Shown here piece by piece: positions 7,805 to 16,267 of a stretch of DNA of 64,000 nt; position 1 is the first letter of the stretch; every line of letters starts with the position of its first letter. The stretch comes from Leifsonia sp. Root227 (GTDB taxonomy: Bacteria; Actinomycetota; Actinomycetes; Actinomycetales; Microbacteriaceae), in the NCBI RefSeq assembly GCF_001428745.1, contig NZ_LMIO01000001.1:520818-584817 (forward strand), given 5' to 3'. The position numbers and the translations under genes were made by a program. A model generated the notes under the pieces. The model saw nothing but the letters and a program-made list of their open reading frames with translations. It did no database searches and had not been told where the DNA came from.

Positions 7805-9600
7805 CCGGGGCCACCCCGCAGCGCCGACGCCTCCCCGTCGCCTCCGGTCGCAGGGTCGCCCGGCACACCAGGCACATGCTGCGGCGGCGGTGGCTGCCGC
7901 TCGCCGGGGCGAGCGTCGCCACGATCGTGCAGGCGGCGGCCGCACTCGGCGTGCCGGCGGTGATCGGCTGGATCACGCAGCTCGTGGTCGACCGTGCGGC
8001 GCCCGCGGCTCTGATCGCGCCCATCGTCGTGCTCGTCGTGTGCGCGGTGCTGAGTGCCGCATCCACCTGGCTGTCAGGGCGGCTACTGGCCAGCGCCGTG
8101 CTCCCGCCGCTCGGCGAACTGCGCGAGGAGGTGGTCTCCGCCGCCGTGCGGCTGCCGCTGGACACCGTCGAGGACGGCGGGGAGGGCGACCTCGTGTCGC
8201 GGGTCTCCGACGACGTCGAACAGGTGACGGAGGTGGCGCAGGGAACCCTGGGCAGCATGCTGTCGGCGGCGATCGCGATCGCCGTCACCTTGGTGGGGCT
8301 GGCAGGGCTCGACTGGCGTTTCGCGGTCGCAGGGCTGCTGGCCGTTCCCGTCCAGGGTTTCACGCTGCGCTGGTACCTGCGCGTCTCCGGTCCGCTCTAC
8401 GCGGAGGGACGGGTCTCCGCCGGGCGACGAACCGCGCGGCTGCTCGAGTCGTTCAGTGCGTTGCCGACCATCCGGGCGTTCGGGCTGCGCGGCAGGCAGC
8501 AGCGGCTGGCCGCGGAGGCTTCGGCCGACACGGTCGCCTACGAGCTGAAGGCGACGCGCATGATGACGCGTTTCTACGGGCGCCTGAACCTCGCTGAGCT
8601 CATCGGCCTGAGCGCGATCCTGGTGGTCGCGTTCGCGCTCGTCGGCGCTGGCGAGGTGAGTGTGGGGGCGGCGACGGCCGCTGCGCTGTTCTTCGCAGGC
8701 CTCTTCAACCCCATCAACACGGTGCTCGGGGTCTTCGACGACCTGCAGCGTGCAGGGGCCGGTCTCGCGCGCCTCATCGGCGTGGTCGAGGCGGGTGCGG
8801 TCGCTGGTCAGGCGGTCGCCGCCGTGTCGCCCACGGACCGGCAGCCGGCACGGGAACAAGCGGCAGCACCCGCCCTCTCCGCCCGCGCCCTCACCTTCGG
8901 GTACACCGGCGGGGTCGACCTAATCCGGAACCTCGACCTCGCAGTGCGACCGGGCACCAGGGTCGCCGTCGTCGGCGCGAGCGGGAGTGGAAAGTCGACC
9001 CTCGCGAGCCTGCTGGCGGGAGTCCGCCATCCACGCGGGGGAGTCGTCGAGTACGGCGGGCTGCCGCTCGGAGGACTCGACGCCGACGCCCGCGGCCGCA
9101 TCGTCGCCCTCGTCGCACAGGAGACCCACGTGTTTGCGGGGACGGTGGCCGACAACCTCCGGCTCGCCCGCCCGGCCGCGACCGATGACGAACTGCGGGA
9201 TGCGCTCGCCGCCGTCGGTTCGCTGCCGTGGGTGGAGGCGCTCCCACACGGGATGGAGACACTGGTCGGCGCCGGAGGCCGCGCGCTGTCGCCGTTGCTC
9301 GGCCAGCACCTGGCGCTGGCTCGTGTGCATCTGCTCGATCCGGCGTTCGTGATCCTCGACGAAGCCACAGCCGACGCGGGAAGCGACGCTTCACGCTCCC
9401 TGGACGCGGCGGCCGAGGTGGTGCTCGCCGGACGGGGGGCGCTCGTGGTCGCGCACCGGCTGAGTCAGGCGGAGACCGCCGACCGCATCCTGGTGATGGA
9501 TGCGGGCAACGTCGTGGAGAGCGGTAGGCACGACGAGCTGGTCGCGGCCGGCGGGCAGTATGCGCGGTTGTGGAACGCCTGGGCCACCGCCCAGGACTGA
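7801..9600 (+). CDS. ABC exporter half, degenerate signature motif
   Basis: A 599-residue partner of the preceding gene: six membrane helices (about 35-320) and an ATPase domain with a canonical P-loop (GASGSGKST, residues 392-400) and Walker B (AFVILDEATAD). The ABC signature is replaced by LSPLLGQHLALARV (from L496), lacking SGG. Together the two halves give one canonical nucleotide site (this P-loop with the partner LSGGQ) and one degenerate site, as in asymmetric heterodimeric exporters. It is translationally coupled to the upstream gene. The substrate is probably the siderophore or a related metabolite, inferred from neighbours. Confidence 0.85.
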   Translation: MTGATPQRRRLPVASGRRVARHTRHMLRRRWLPLAGASVATIVQAAAALGVPAVIGWITQLVVDRAAPAALIAPIVVLVVCAVLSAASTWLSGRLLASAVLPPLGELREEVVSAAVRLPLDTVEDGGEGDLVSRVSDDVEQVTEVAQGTLGSMLSAAIAIAVTLVGLAGLDWRFAVAGLLAVPVQGFTLRWYLRVSGPLYAEGRVSAGRRTARLLESFSALPTIRAFGLRGRQQRLAAEASADTVAYELKATRMMTRFYGRLNLAELIGLSAILVVAFALVGAGEVSVGAATAAALFFAGLFNPINTVLGVFDDLQRAGAGLARLIGVVEAGAVAGQAVAAVSPTDRQPAREQAAAPALSARALTFGYTGGVDLIRNLDLAVRPGTRVAVVGASGSGKSTLASLLAGVRHPRGGVVEYGGLPLGGLDADARGRIVALVAQETHVFAGTVADNLRLARPAATDDELRDALAAVGSLPWVEALPHGMETLVGAGGRALSPLLGQHLALARVHLLDPAFVILDEATADAGSDASRSLDAAAEVVLAGRGALVVAHRLSQAETADRILVMDAGNVVESGRHDELVAAGGQYARLWNAWATAQD

Positions 9601-9677
9601 CGCTTCGGCGACAGCATGTGTCCGATTCGCGATATGCACACGCGGGGTGCCTGACATACGCTGGTCGACGCAGCCGC

Positions 9678-9696
9678 TTTGGTTAGCCTTACCTAA
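9678..9696. promoter_or_regulatory. DtxR/IdeR iron box
   Basis: TTTGGTTAGCCTTACCTAA matches the 19-bp actinobacterial iron-box dyad at 16 positions, 24 bp before the first importer gene. Fe(II)-loaded DtxR/IdeR is expected to repress the 9720-15639 operon here. The match is seen in the sequence; repression is established for such boxes in other Actinobacteria. Confidence 0.8.
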
Positions 9697-9719
9697 CTTC
9701 CTCCCCCAGAAGAGAATCC

Positions 9720-10784
9720 ATGCCCGTCTCCGCCGTCGCGCCGCCCATCGGCGCGCAGACCGACGGACGCCGAGCGCCATCGACACGACCGGCGGCCATC
9801 CGGATCGGCGGCCTGATCGCAGCGCTCGCGCTTCTCGTCGCCTTGACGGCCGCCAGCATCGCTTTCGGCGCGAAGCCGATCCCGCCTGGAGACGTCATCC
9901 CCGCCCTCCTGCATCCGGACACCTCCGACGCCGATCTCGTGATCACGGGCCTCCGGGTTCCGCGCACCGTCCTCGGCCTGCTCGCAGGAGCGGCCCTGGG
10001 GGTGGCGGGCGCGCTCATTCAGGGGCTCACCCGCAATCCGCTGGCCGACCCGGGGATCCTCGGAGTGAACGCGGGAGCAGCGCTCGCCGTGACCGTCGGC
10101 ATCGCGTTCCTCGGGATGAGGAGCATCTCCCAGTACCTCTGGCTCGCCTTTGCCGGCGCGATCATCGCGACCGGCGTCGTCGCCGTGATCGGGCGTTCGG
10201 GGAGGACGGGCGCTACCCCCGTGCGGATGACGCTCGCCGGTGTCGGCGTTGCGGCGGTGCTCGGCGGCATCGGGTCGGCGATCGTCCTGGCGCGTCCCGC
10301 CGCCTTCCAGAGCCTGCTGAGCTGGTCCACAGGCAGCCTGGTCGGGCCGCCGGTCGACACCTCCGCGCTGATCGCGCCGTTCATCGTCGTCGGGCTCCTG
10401 CTGGCGTTCGCGATCACCCGCGAGCTGAACGCTCTCGCTCTTGGCGACGACCTTGCCGCGTCGCTGGGCGGCCGCGCGGCGTTCACGCGCACCATCGCCG
10501 TGATCGCCGTCACCCTGCTCGCGGGTTCTGTGACCGCGGCGGCTGGGCCGATCGCGTTCGTCGGCCTGATGATCCCGCACGTCGCCCGCTGGATCACCGG
10601 CCCCGATCAGCGCTGGATCTTCGCGTACACCCTCGTCCTCGGACCGTGCCTGCTGCTCTGCGCCGACGTGCTCGGCCGCCTCGTCGCACAGCCCGCCGAA
10701 CTGCCGGTGGGGCTCGTCACGGCGTTCGTCGGCGCGCCCGTGCTCATCCTGCTCGCGCGCCGGGCGAAGGCGACCGAGCTGTGA
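9720..10784 (+). CDS. FecCD-type siderophore permease subunit 1
   Basis: A 354-residue integral membrane subunit of a type II (BtuCD-like) importer for ferric siderophores, with about ten helices. Family hallmarks are LRVPRTVLGLLAGAALGVAGALIQGLTRNPLADPGILG (residues about 79-116), the GRSGRT loop and the AGPIAFVGLMIPHVAR segment that contacts the ATPase. It is the first gene after the iron box, and its stop overlaps the GTG start of the next permease. No biosynthesis gene is nearby, so a hydroxamate or xenosiderophore substrate cannot be told from sequence. Confidence 0.92.
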   Translation: MPVSAVAPPIGAQTDGRRAPSTRPAAIRIGGLIAALALLVALTAASIAFGAKPIPPGDVIPALLHPDTSDADLVITGLRVPRTVLGLLAGAALGVAGALIQGLTRNPLADPGILGVNAGAALAVTVGIAFLGMRSISQYLWLAFAGAIIATGVVAVIGRSGRTGATPVRMTLAGVGVAAVLGGIGSAIVLARPAAFQSLLSWSTGSLVGPPVDTSALIAPFIVVGLLLAFAITRELNALALGDDLAASLGGRAAFTRTIAVIAVTLLAGSVTAAAGPIAFVGLMIPHVARWITGPDQRWIFAYTLVLGPCLLLCADVLGRLVAQPAELPVGLVTAFVGAPVLILLARRAKATEL

Positions 10785-11893
10785 GCGCCGCCCCGGCAGG
10801 CAACGTGGATGCGGACACGCCCGCCACGCGCGACGGCGCCGGCCCTGACGACGAGATCGCGTTCGCCGACCCCCAGCTCGTCGTGCGCCGCCCCGGCTTC
10901 TCGTTCCGGCTCTCCCGCCGGTCGGTGGTCGTCATCGGAGCACTGGCCGTCATCGCCGTCTGCCTCGGCCTGCTCTCGCTCGCCACCGGCTCATACGCGC
11001 TCGACCTCGGTCAGGTGGTCGGAGCGCTCACCGGCCGCGAGTCCGGCATCGTGTCGACGATCGTGGTGGAGTGGCGGCTGCCGAGGGTGCTCGTCGCCGC
11101 GCTGTTCGGCCTCGCGCTCGGAGTCTCCGGTGCCATCTTCCAGTCGCTCACCCGCAACCCGCTCGGCAGCCCGGACATCATCGGCTTCGACACCGGCGCG
11201 TACACCGGAGCCCTCGTCGTGATGCTGGTCGTGCACGCGAGCGGTCCGTATGCGGTCACGATCGGAGCTCTGCTCGGCGGCCTGGCGACGGCCGCGGCGG
11301 TCTACCTCTTCGCATACCGGCGCGGGGTGCACGGCTTCCGGCTGATCATCGTCGGCATCGGCGTGACCGCGATGCTCACCTCCGTCAACACCTGGATGCT
11401 GCTCCACGCCCCGGAGCAGCAGGCCGTGAGCGCGGCGTTCTGGGGCGCGGGCTCGCTGGACAGCGCGGGATACCCGCAGCTTCTGGTCGCCGCTATCGCC
11501 TTCGCCGTGCTCTTCCCCTGCGTCGCACTGCTCTCGCGCGGTCTCCACCTGCTCGAACTCGGCGATGACGCGGGGCGGCAACTCGGAGTGCGCGCCGAGC
11601 GGGTCAGGCTCTCGGCGGTCATCGTCGGCGTCGCGCTGAGCGCTACCGTGACCGCGCTCGCCGGTCCGATCGCGTTCGTCGCGCTCTCCGCGCCGCAGAT
11701 CGCCCGGCGGCTCACCCGGTCTCCCGGCATCGCGCTCGGCGCGGCGGCGGCGACGGGATGCGTCCTGCTGATGGCCTCGGACTGGATCGCCCAGCACGCG
11801 CTCCCGACCGTGGAGCCGGTCGGCTTGGTCACAGTGGTCCTCGGCGGAGGCTATTTCCTCTGGCTCCTCATCGTGGAAGGACGGCGCGCATGA
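10781..11893 (+). CDS. FecCD-type siderophore permease subunit 2
   Basis: A 370-residue second permease half. The start is GTG 10781, overlapping the previous stop (GTGA). It has a hydrophilic, acidic N-terminal extension of about 40 residues before the first helix. The paired family motifs are present: WRLPRVLVAALFGLALGVSGAIFQSLTRNPLGSPDIIG and AGPIAFVALSAPQIARRL. With the preceding subunit it should form the heterodimeric translocation pore energised by the ATPase at 11890. Confidence 0.92.
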   Translation: MSAAPAGNVDADTPATRDGAGPDDEIAFADPQLVVRRPGFSFRLSRRSVVVIGALAVIAVCLGLLSLATGSYALDLGQVVGALTGRESGIVSTIVVEWRLPRVLVAALFGLALGVSGAIFQSLTRNPLGSPDIIGFDTGAYTGALVVMLVVHASGPYAVTIGALLGGLATAAAVYLFAYRRGVHGFRLIIVGIGVTAMLTSVNTWMLLHAPEQQAVSAAFWGAGSLDSAGYPQLLVAAIAFAVLFPCVALLSRGLHLLELGDDAGRQLGVRAERVRLSAVIVGVALSATVTALAGPIAFVALSAPQIARRLTRSPGIALGAAAATGCVLLMASDWIAQHALPTVEPVGLVTVVLGGGYFLWLLIVEGRRA

Positions 11894-12750
11894 GCGACCC
11901 CACCTCGCCCCTGCAGACGGCGGGAGCCACCCTCGGCTATGACGGCCGGGTCATCTCGGACGGCATCGACGTCGCCATCCCGGCCGGCTCCTTCACCGTC
12001 ATCGTCGGACCGAACGCGGGCGGCAAGTCCACCCTGCTGCGCGGTCTCGCCCGGCTGCTCAAGCCGTCGTCCGGTCAGGTGCTGCTCGACGGCCGCGACA
12101 TCCACGGGATGCGCACCAAGGAGGTGGCCCGCAGGCTCGGCCTCCTGCCGCAGACGTCGCTCGCGCCGGACGGCATCACCGTCGCCGACCTCGTCGCGCG
12201 GGGGAGGCATCCGCACCAGAGCACGTTCCAGCAGTGGACCCGCGCCGACCAGGACGCCGTCAGGGACGCCATGCTCGCCACCGGCATCACCGAGCTGTCC
12301 GCCCGGCGGGTAGACGAGCTCTCCGGCGGCCAGCGCCAGCGCGCCTGGGTGGCCCTCGCCCTGGCGCAGCAGACCGGGATCCTGCTGCTCGACGAGCCGA
12401 CCACATTCCTCGACATCGCGCACCAGTTCGAGCTGCTCGAGCTGTTCCGCGGGCTCAACGAGGAGGGCAGGACGCTCGTCGCCGTGCTGCACGACCTCAA
12501 TCAGGCCAGCCGGTACGCCAGCCACATCATCGCGATGAACGACGGGCGCGTGGTGGCCCAGGGCACGCCCGAGGAGGTCATCACGGCCGACCTGGTGCAC
12601 GACGTCTTCGGACTTCCCGCCCACATCCTGCCCGACCCCGTAGCCGGGACGCCGCTCGTCGTCCCGCTCGGACCGCCCGGTCGCGTGTTCGAGCGGCGCC
12701 CGGCCACCCTCATCCCCGTCTCCCCCGAGAACCGACAGGAAACCGCATGA
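11890..12750 (+). CDS. FecE-type siderophore ABC ATPase
   Basis: A 286-residue cytoplasmic ATPase of the iron-siderophore import family. The P-loop GPNAGGKST is at residues 40-48, the signature LSGGQRQRAWVALALAQ starts at L144, the Walker B ILLLDEPTTFLD is near 165-176, and an H-loop is present (AVLHDLNQAS). The Q-loop LLPQ is at about 86-90. The gene overlaps both neighbours by ATGA, so the two permeases, this ATPase and the binding protein are translationally coupled. Confidence 0.93.
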   Translation: MSDPTSPLQTAGATLGYDGRVISDGIDVAIPAGSFTVIVGPNAGGKSTLLRGLARLLKPSSGQVLLDGRDIHGMRTKEVARRLGLLPQTSLAPDGITVADLVARGRHPHQSTFQQWTRADQDAVRDAMLATGITELSARRVDELSGGQRQRAWVALALAQQTGILLLDEPTTFLDIAHQFELLELFRGLNEEGRTLVAVLHDLNQASRYASHIIAMNDGRVVAQGTPEEVITADLVHDVFGLPAHILPDPVAGTPLVVPLGPPGRVFERRPATLIPVSPENRQETA

Positions 12751-13757
12751 TCACCGACCTCAGCACCCGCCGCCCCCTCATCGTCGACGACATCAGCCGC
12801 CGCACCATGCTCGGCGCACTCGGCATCGCAGGCGCGCTCATGCTCGCCGGCTGCACGCCGGCGCAGTCCGGAAGCGCGAAGGCCACCCGCACCGTGAAGA
12901 CGCCCCAAGGCGAGTACGAGGTGCCCGCCGACCCGGAGCGCGTGGTCTGCATCGACTATTACTCCGGCATCTTCCTCACCGAGCTCGGGATGAAGCCGGT
13001 CGGCGGCATCGACTACTCCTGGGTGGACGCGTCGAGCATGTACGAGCCGTACGTGAAGCCTCTGAAGGCCATCCACTCGGTGGGCGAGATCACGTCGACG
13101 AACACCGAGAAGGTCGCGGCGTTGAACCCCGACCTTGTGCTCGGGCCGACCCCCGGCAGCTTGTACGACAACTCGCCGGGAGCCATGAAGAAGCTCGCTC
13201 AGGTCGCGGCCACCGCGACCATCGACTTCGGGAAGACCGGCGACTGGCGGCCGCCGTATGAGCAGGCGGCCGACGAAGTCAACCGGCTCGCCGAGCACGA
13301 CGGACTGAAGAAGGAGTACGGCGACGCGGTCGCCACCCTGAAGGCGAAGCGCGCTGACGCCATCGCCGCGACGACGATCGCCTCCCTGAACTACTCCCAG
13401 GACGGCAACTTCAGCGTCGACCTCGCCCCGTCCAGCGCCGGCGTGGTCTACCAGGACCTCGGTCTCACGTTCGCCTCCGTCGCACGCGGCACTGACTCGA
13501 ACGGCGTCTCGATCTCGACGGAGCGTCTCAGCGACCTGGCCGACGCGACGATGATCGTCTTCCGCGCTGACACGGCCGGTGCGCCGCAGAGCGGCCTGGC
13601 CGACGTCTTCGCCCTGCCCGCGTGGAAGGAGCTGCCGGCCGTCAAGGCGGGCAACGTCCTCCCGGTCACCTGGATCGACCTGTGCGGCTACCGCTGGGCC
13701 GGCCAGGCCGTGACCGAGCTGGATGCGCTGCTCGGCGCGCTCTCGCCCGTCGCCTGA
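12747..13757 (+). CDS. Siderophore-binding lipoprotein 1, Tat-like signal
   Basis: A 336-residue FecB/FhuD-type (class III) binding protein. The leader has a twin-arginine-like SRRTML (R18-R19) ahead of the hydrophobic core and a lipobox LAGC with C36 as the lipidation site. Tat export of a lipoprotein is inferred. The body shows the family pattern: DPERVVCIDYYS, then VAALNPDLVLGPTPG, and a long central helix. It overlaps the ATPase stop. A second, different binding lipoprotein follows 82 bp later, suggesting two ligands share one permease. Confidence 0.9.
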   Translation: MITDLSTRRPLIVDDISRRTMLGALGIAGALMLAGCTPAQSGSAKATRTVKTPQGEYEVPADPERVVCIDYYSGIFLTELGMKPVGGIDYSWVDASSMYEPYVKPLKAIHSVGEITSTNTEKVAALNPDLVLGPTPGSLYDNSPGAMKKLAQVAATATIDFGKTGDWRPPYEQAADEVNRLAEHDGLKKEYGDAVATLKAKRADAIAATTIASLNYSQDGNFSVDLAPSSAGVVYQDLGLTFASVARGTDSNGVSISTERLSDLADATMIVFRADTAGAPQSGLADVFALPAWKELPAVKAGNVLPVTWIDLCGYRWAGQAVTELDALLGALSPVA

Positions 13758-13839
13758 GCGCATCCAGGACCGGGCTCGACCCCGCCGACCATCCCCATCC
13801 ACCCATCCCGACCATCGCCCGAAAGGACCCGACGTCACC

Positions 13840-14814
13840 ATGACACCGCCTCCCTCCTCCCGCCTGCGCCGCCTCGGCGCGCTCGCCGCCGCCGCGGCCG
13901 CCGCCGCGCTGCTGCTCGCAGGCTGCAGCGCCCCCGCCGCGGGGAACGACAGCTCCGCCGCCGCCACGCGCACGGTCTCGACCGCGGAAGGCTCGGTCAC
14001 CGTGCCGACGCACCCGAAGCGCGTCGTCTCCATCCACTCGTGGACCACGGAGTCGCTCTACGACCTCGGCGTGAAGCCGGTCGCGGTCGAGGACAGTGGA
14101 GAGCAGTACGTGCCGACCCGCTACCTGGACGAGTGGAAACCGGCCGACAAGGTCGTGACAGGGGGAACCGTCGACTACGAGAAGATCGCAGCGCTCAAGC
14201 CGGACCTGATCGTCGGCGTCGACGTGCCGTACCTCAAGGACGCGTACAAGAAGCTCTCCGCCATCGCCCCGACCGCGTTCGCTCCGTTCAGCGAGACGGC
14301 GACCTGGCAGGACTACCCGAAGTACACCGCCGACTTCGTCGGCGCCGACGCGAAGCTGGCGACGCTGAAGAGCTCGTACGACTCCGCGATCGACGACACG
14401 AAGAAGGAGTACGCCGACCAGCTCGCTTCGGTGAAGTGGGACGTCATCCAGGGCGGCTTCGACGACGGCAACTACTGGATCTACAGCACGAGCTCGCCGG
14501 TGGGCGATGTGCTCACCCAGCTCGGCGCGCAGTTCGCGTCTGCGACCAAGGACACCAAGGCGGGCGGCAACACGTCGGTCTCGTACGAGCGCACCGACCT
14601 CCTGCAGGACGCTGACCAGCTCATCTACTACACGAACAACGACGGCAGCCCGGCCAACAACATCGACAAGCTGTTCGCGCTCGCCGGGTACAAGGACCTG
14701 CGGGCTGTGAAGGCCGGCCACGTTGTCGGAACCGCCGACTTCCTCCCCGGCTCGTACTCCGACGCGATGGGGCTGCTCGATGACATCCGCTCGGCCCTCA
14801 AGAAGCAGAGCTGA
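13840..14814 (+). CDS. Siderophore-binding lipoprotein 2
   Basis: A 324-residue class III binding protein with an Ala/Leu-rich Sec signal and lipobox LAGC (C29). The family pattern is clear: HPKRVVSIHSWTTESLYDLGVKPVAV near residue 50 and KIAALKPDLIVGVDVPYL. The start is set by GAAAGGACC upstream of the ATG at 13840. It diverges clearly from the lipoprotein at 12747, so it may capture a different ferric siderophore for the same permease. It is followed after 9 bp by the siderophore reductase gene. Confidence 0.9.
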   Translation: MTPPPSSRLRRLGALAAAAAAAALLLAGCSAPAAGNDSSAAATRTVSTAEGSVTVPTHPKRVVSIHSWTTESLYDLGVKPVAVEDSGEQYVPTRYLDEWKPADKVVTGGTVDYEKIAALKPDLIVGVDVPYLKDAYKKLSAIAPTAFAPFSETATWQDYPKYTADFVGADAKLATLKSSYDSAIDDTKKEYADQLASVKWDVIQGGFDDGNYWIYSTSSPVGDVLTQLGAQFASATKDTKAGGNTSVSYERTDLLQDADQLIYYTNNDGSPANNIDKLFALAGYKDLRAVKAGHVVGTADFLPGSYSDAMGLLDDIRSALKKQS

Positions 14815-14823
14815 GGCGGGAGC

Positions 14824-15639
14824 ATGGCGCGCACGAACGCCGAGCGGGTAAAGCCGGAGGTGTCCGAGCTGATCATCCTGCACGTGCTGCGGTCCGAGCG
14901 GATCTCTCCCACGTTCATCCGGATCACCCTCGGCGGCGGTGACATCGCGAAATTCCGTTCGCTCGGGTTCGATCAGTGGTTCCGTTTCTTCATCCCGACG
15001 ACGGACGAGTTGGCGCTGACCAGGCTCCCGGCGAAGCTCGACACGTTCGCGTACGCCAGGTACCTGACAATGTCGAAGTCGTCCAGGCCCGTGCTACGCA
15101 ACTACACGGTCAGCGCGTTCCGGCCGGAGGCGCAGGAGCTGGATGTCGACTTCGTCCTGCACGGCTCGGCGGACGACGGGACGAGCGGACCGGCGGCCAC
15201 GTGGGCGCAGACCTGTGCGACAGGGGATGCGGTCGCGCTGCTCGACGAGGGCATCATGTTCGCGCCCGCCCCCGGGATCTTCGCGGTCCGGCTCGTCGCC
15301 GACGAGACGGGGCTCCCCGCCGTCGGCGGGATCCTCGCCTCCCTGGACGAGCGGATCAAAGGGACGGCGATTGTGGAGGTTCCGCATCCCGGCGACGTGC
15401 GCGACCTGCCGACGCGCTCTGGCGTCGAGCTCGTGTGGGTGGTGCGCGACGACCCGCACGCGGTGCCGGGCGCCGCTGCCGCACTGCGCGCCCGCGACCT
15501 CGGCGTCGGCGGCGTCCGCACCTACGGCTGGGTGGTCGGCGAATCTTCGATGGCGGTCAGTCTGCGCCGCCACTGGGTCGGCACCGGCCTGGCGAAAGGC
15601 GATGTGACCTTCTGTGGCTATTGGAAGAGGGCCCACTAG
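14824..15639 (+). CDS. Siderophore-interacting protein (ferric-siderophore reductase)
   Basis: A 271-residue flavoprotein of the SIP/ViuB family, which reduces ferric siderophore complexes in the cytoplasm with NAD(P)H or ferredoxin to release iron. The FAD-binding motif RNYTVS is near residue 97. The SIP domain ends with WKRAH after FCGYWK, the usual C-terminal GYW signature. The DETGLPA segment precedes the nucleotide-binding region. A GGCGGGAG ribosome site precedes the ATG. It is the last gene of the iron-box operon. Confidence 0.92.
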   Translation: MARTNAERVKPEVSELIILHVLRSERISPTFIRITLGGGDIAKFRSLGFDQWFRFFIPTTDELALTRLPAKLDTFAYARYLTMSKSSRPVLRNYTVSAFRPEAQELDVDFVLHGSADDGTSGPAATWAQTCATGDAVALLDEGIMFAPAPGIFAVRLVADETGLPAVGGILASLDERIKGTAIVEVPHPGDVRDLPTRSGVELVWVVRDDPHAVPGAAAALRARDLGVGGVRTYGWVVGESSMAVSLRRHWVGTGLAKGDVTFCGYWKRAH

Positions 15640-15789
15640 TTGCGCACAACTGATTAGAGCCGGCTGCGGAGGCGGGTCGCTATCCATCGGCTGCCTGTTC
15701 ACCTGTCGAGCGAGCACCGGAGGCATACCGACCACGAGTAGACCATTGGCAGTACCGTTAGTTTCTTGAACGTCCATCTCCGGCGGCTC

Positions 15790-16101
15790 TGTCGACGGCC
15801 ATCGGATCGTCTGACGAGTCGGGAGAGCCCGAATAGATTCAGCCCCAGCCGGAATCGTCCGCTCGGGTCTTCTTCGATGAACTTAGCCGCCGTGAGTGTC
15901 TGCATAGTTCGGTACGCGGTCGAGCGAGCAACCCCCAAGTTCTTTGGTGAGGTTGGCACCGGTGATTCGGAGCCGTCGCTCATCGAACATGTTGAGAATG
16001 TCGAGTGTTCGGTCTGCCGTTGTGCTTCTTCTCTCGATAGGAACTCCGGTTCCCGTATTCGCTTGAGCAGCGGCGGAGACTTTGCACGTTTTGGCTTCCA
16101 C
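15790..16101 (-). pseudogene. IclR-family regulator remnant, frameshifted and truncated
   Basis: The minus strand encodes the N-terminal helix-turn-helix of an IclR regulator in two frames. Frame one reads RTLDILNMFDERRLRITGANLTKELG. Frame two resumes with GVARSTAYRTMQTLTAAK and FIEEDPSGRFRLGLNLFGL. The switch is at a run of five G (15929-15933 on the plus strand as C), so one extra base explains it. The effector domain of about 170 residues is missing after about 15790. It is therefore dead even if the frameshift were a sequencing error. It may once have controlled the adjacent sugar genes. Confidence 0.75.
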
Positions 16102-16267
16102 GGTGATATCGCGCTCGCTTGGTGTAGCTCAACGTGAGACCGAGGCGTTGCGTGCCGCCTTCGACTCTGCCCGGGCGAGCAACGTGAGGTTTGGTCGCAA
16201 GCTCTGCGACGCGCCCGACGCCGTCCGAAAGGTTGGGACGTACCGGCAGGCAGGGCGTCCGTTCGAT

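Noticed and set aside
9500-10780. Upstream extension of the second permease frame
   Set aside because: The extension is a low-complexity Arg/Asp/Pro string overlapping the first permease. The GTG at 10781 overlaps the previous stop as expected for coupling.
12501-14883. Long open frames on the minus strand opposite the siderophore-binding proteins
   Set aside because: They are Arg/Val/Gly-rich mirror frames of high-GC genes, show no family signature, and the plus strand carries clear lipoprotein genes.
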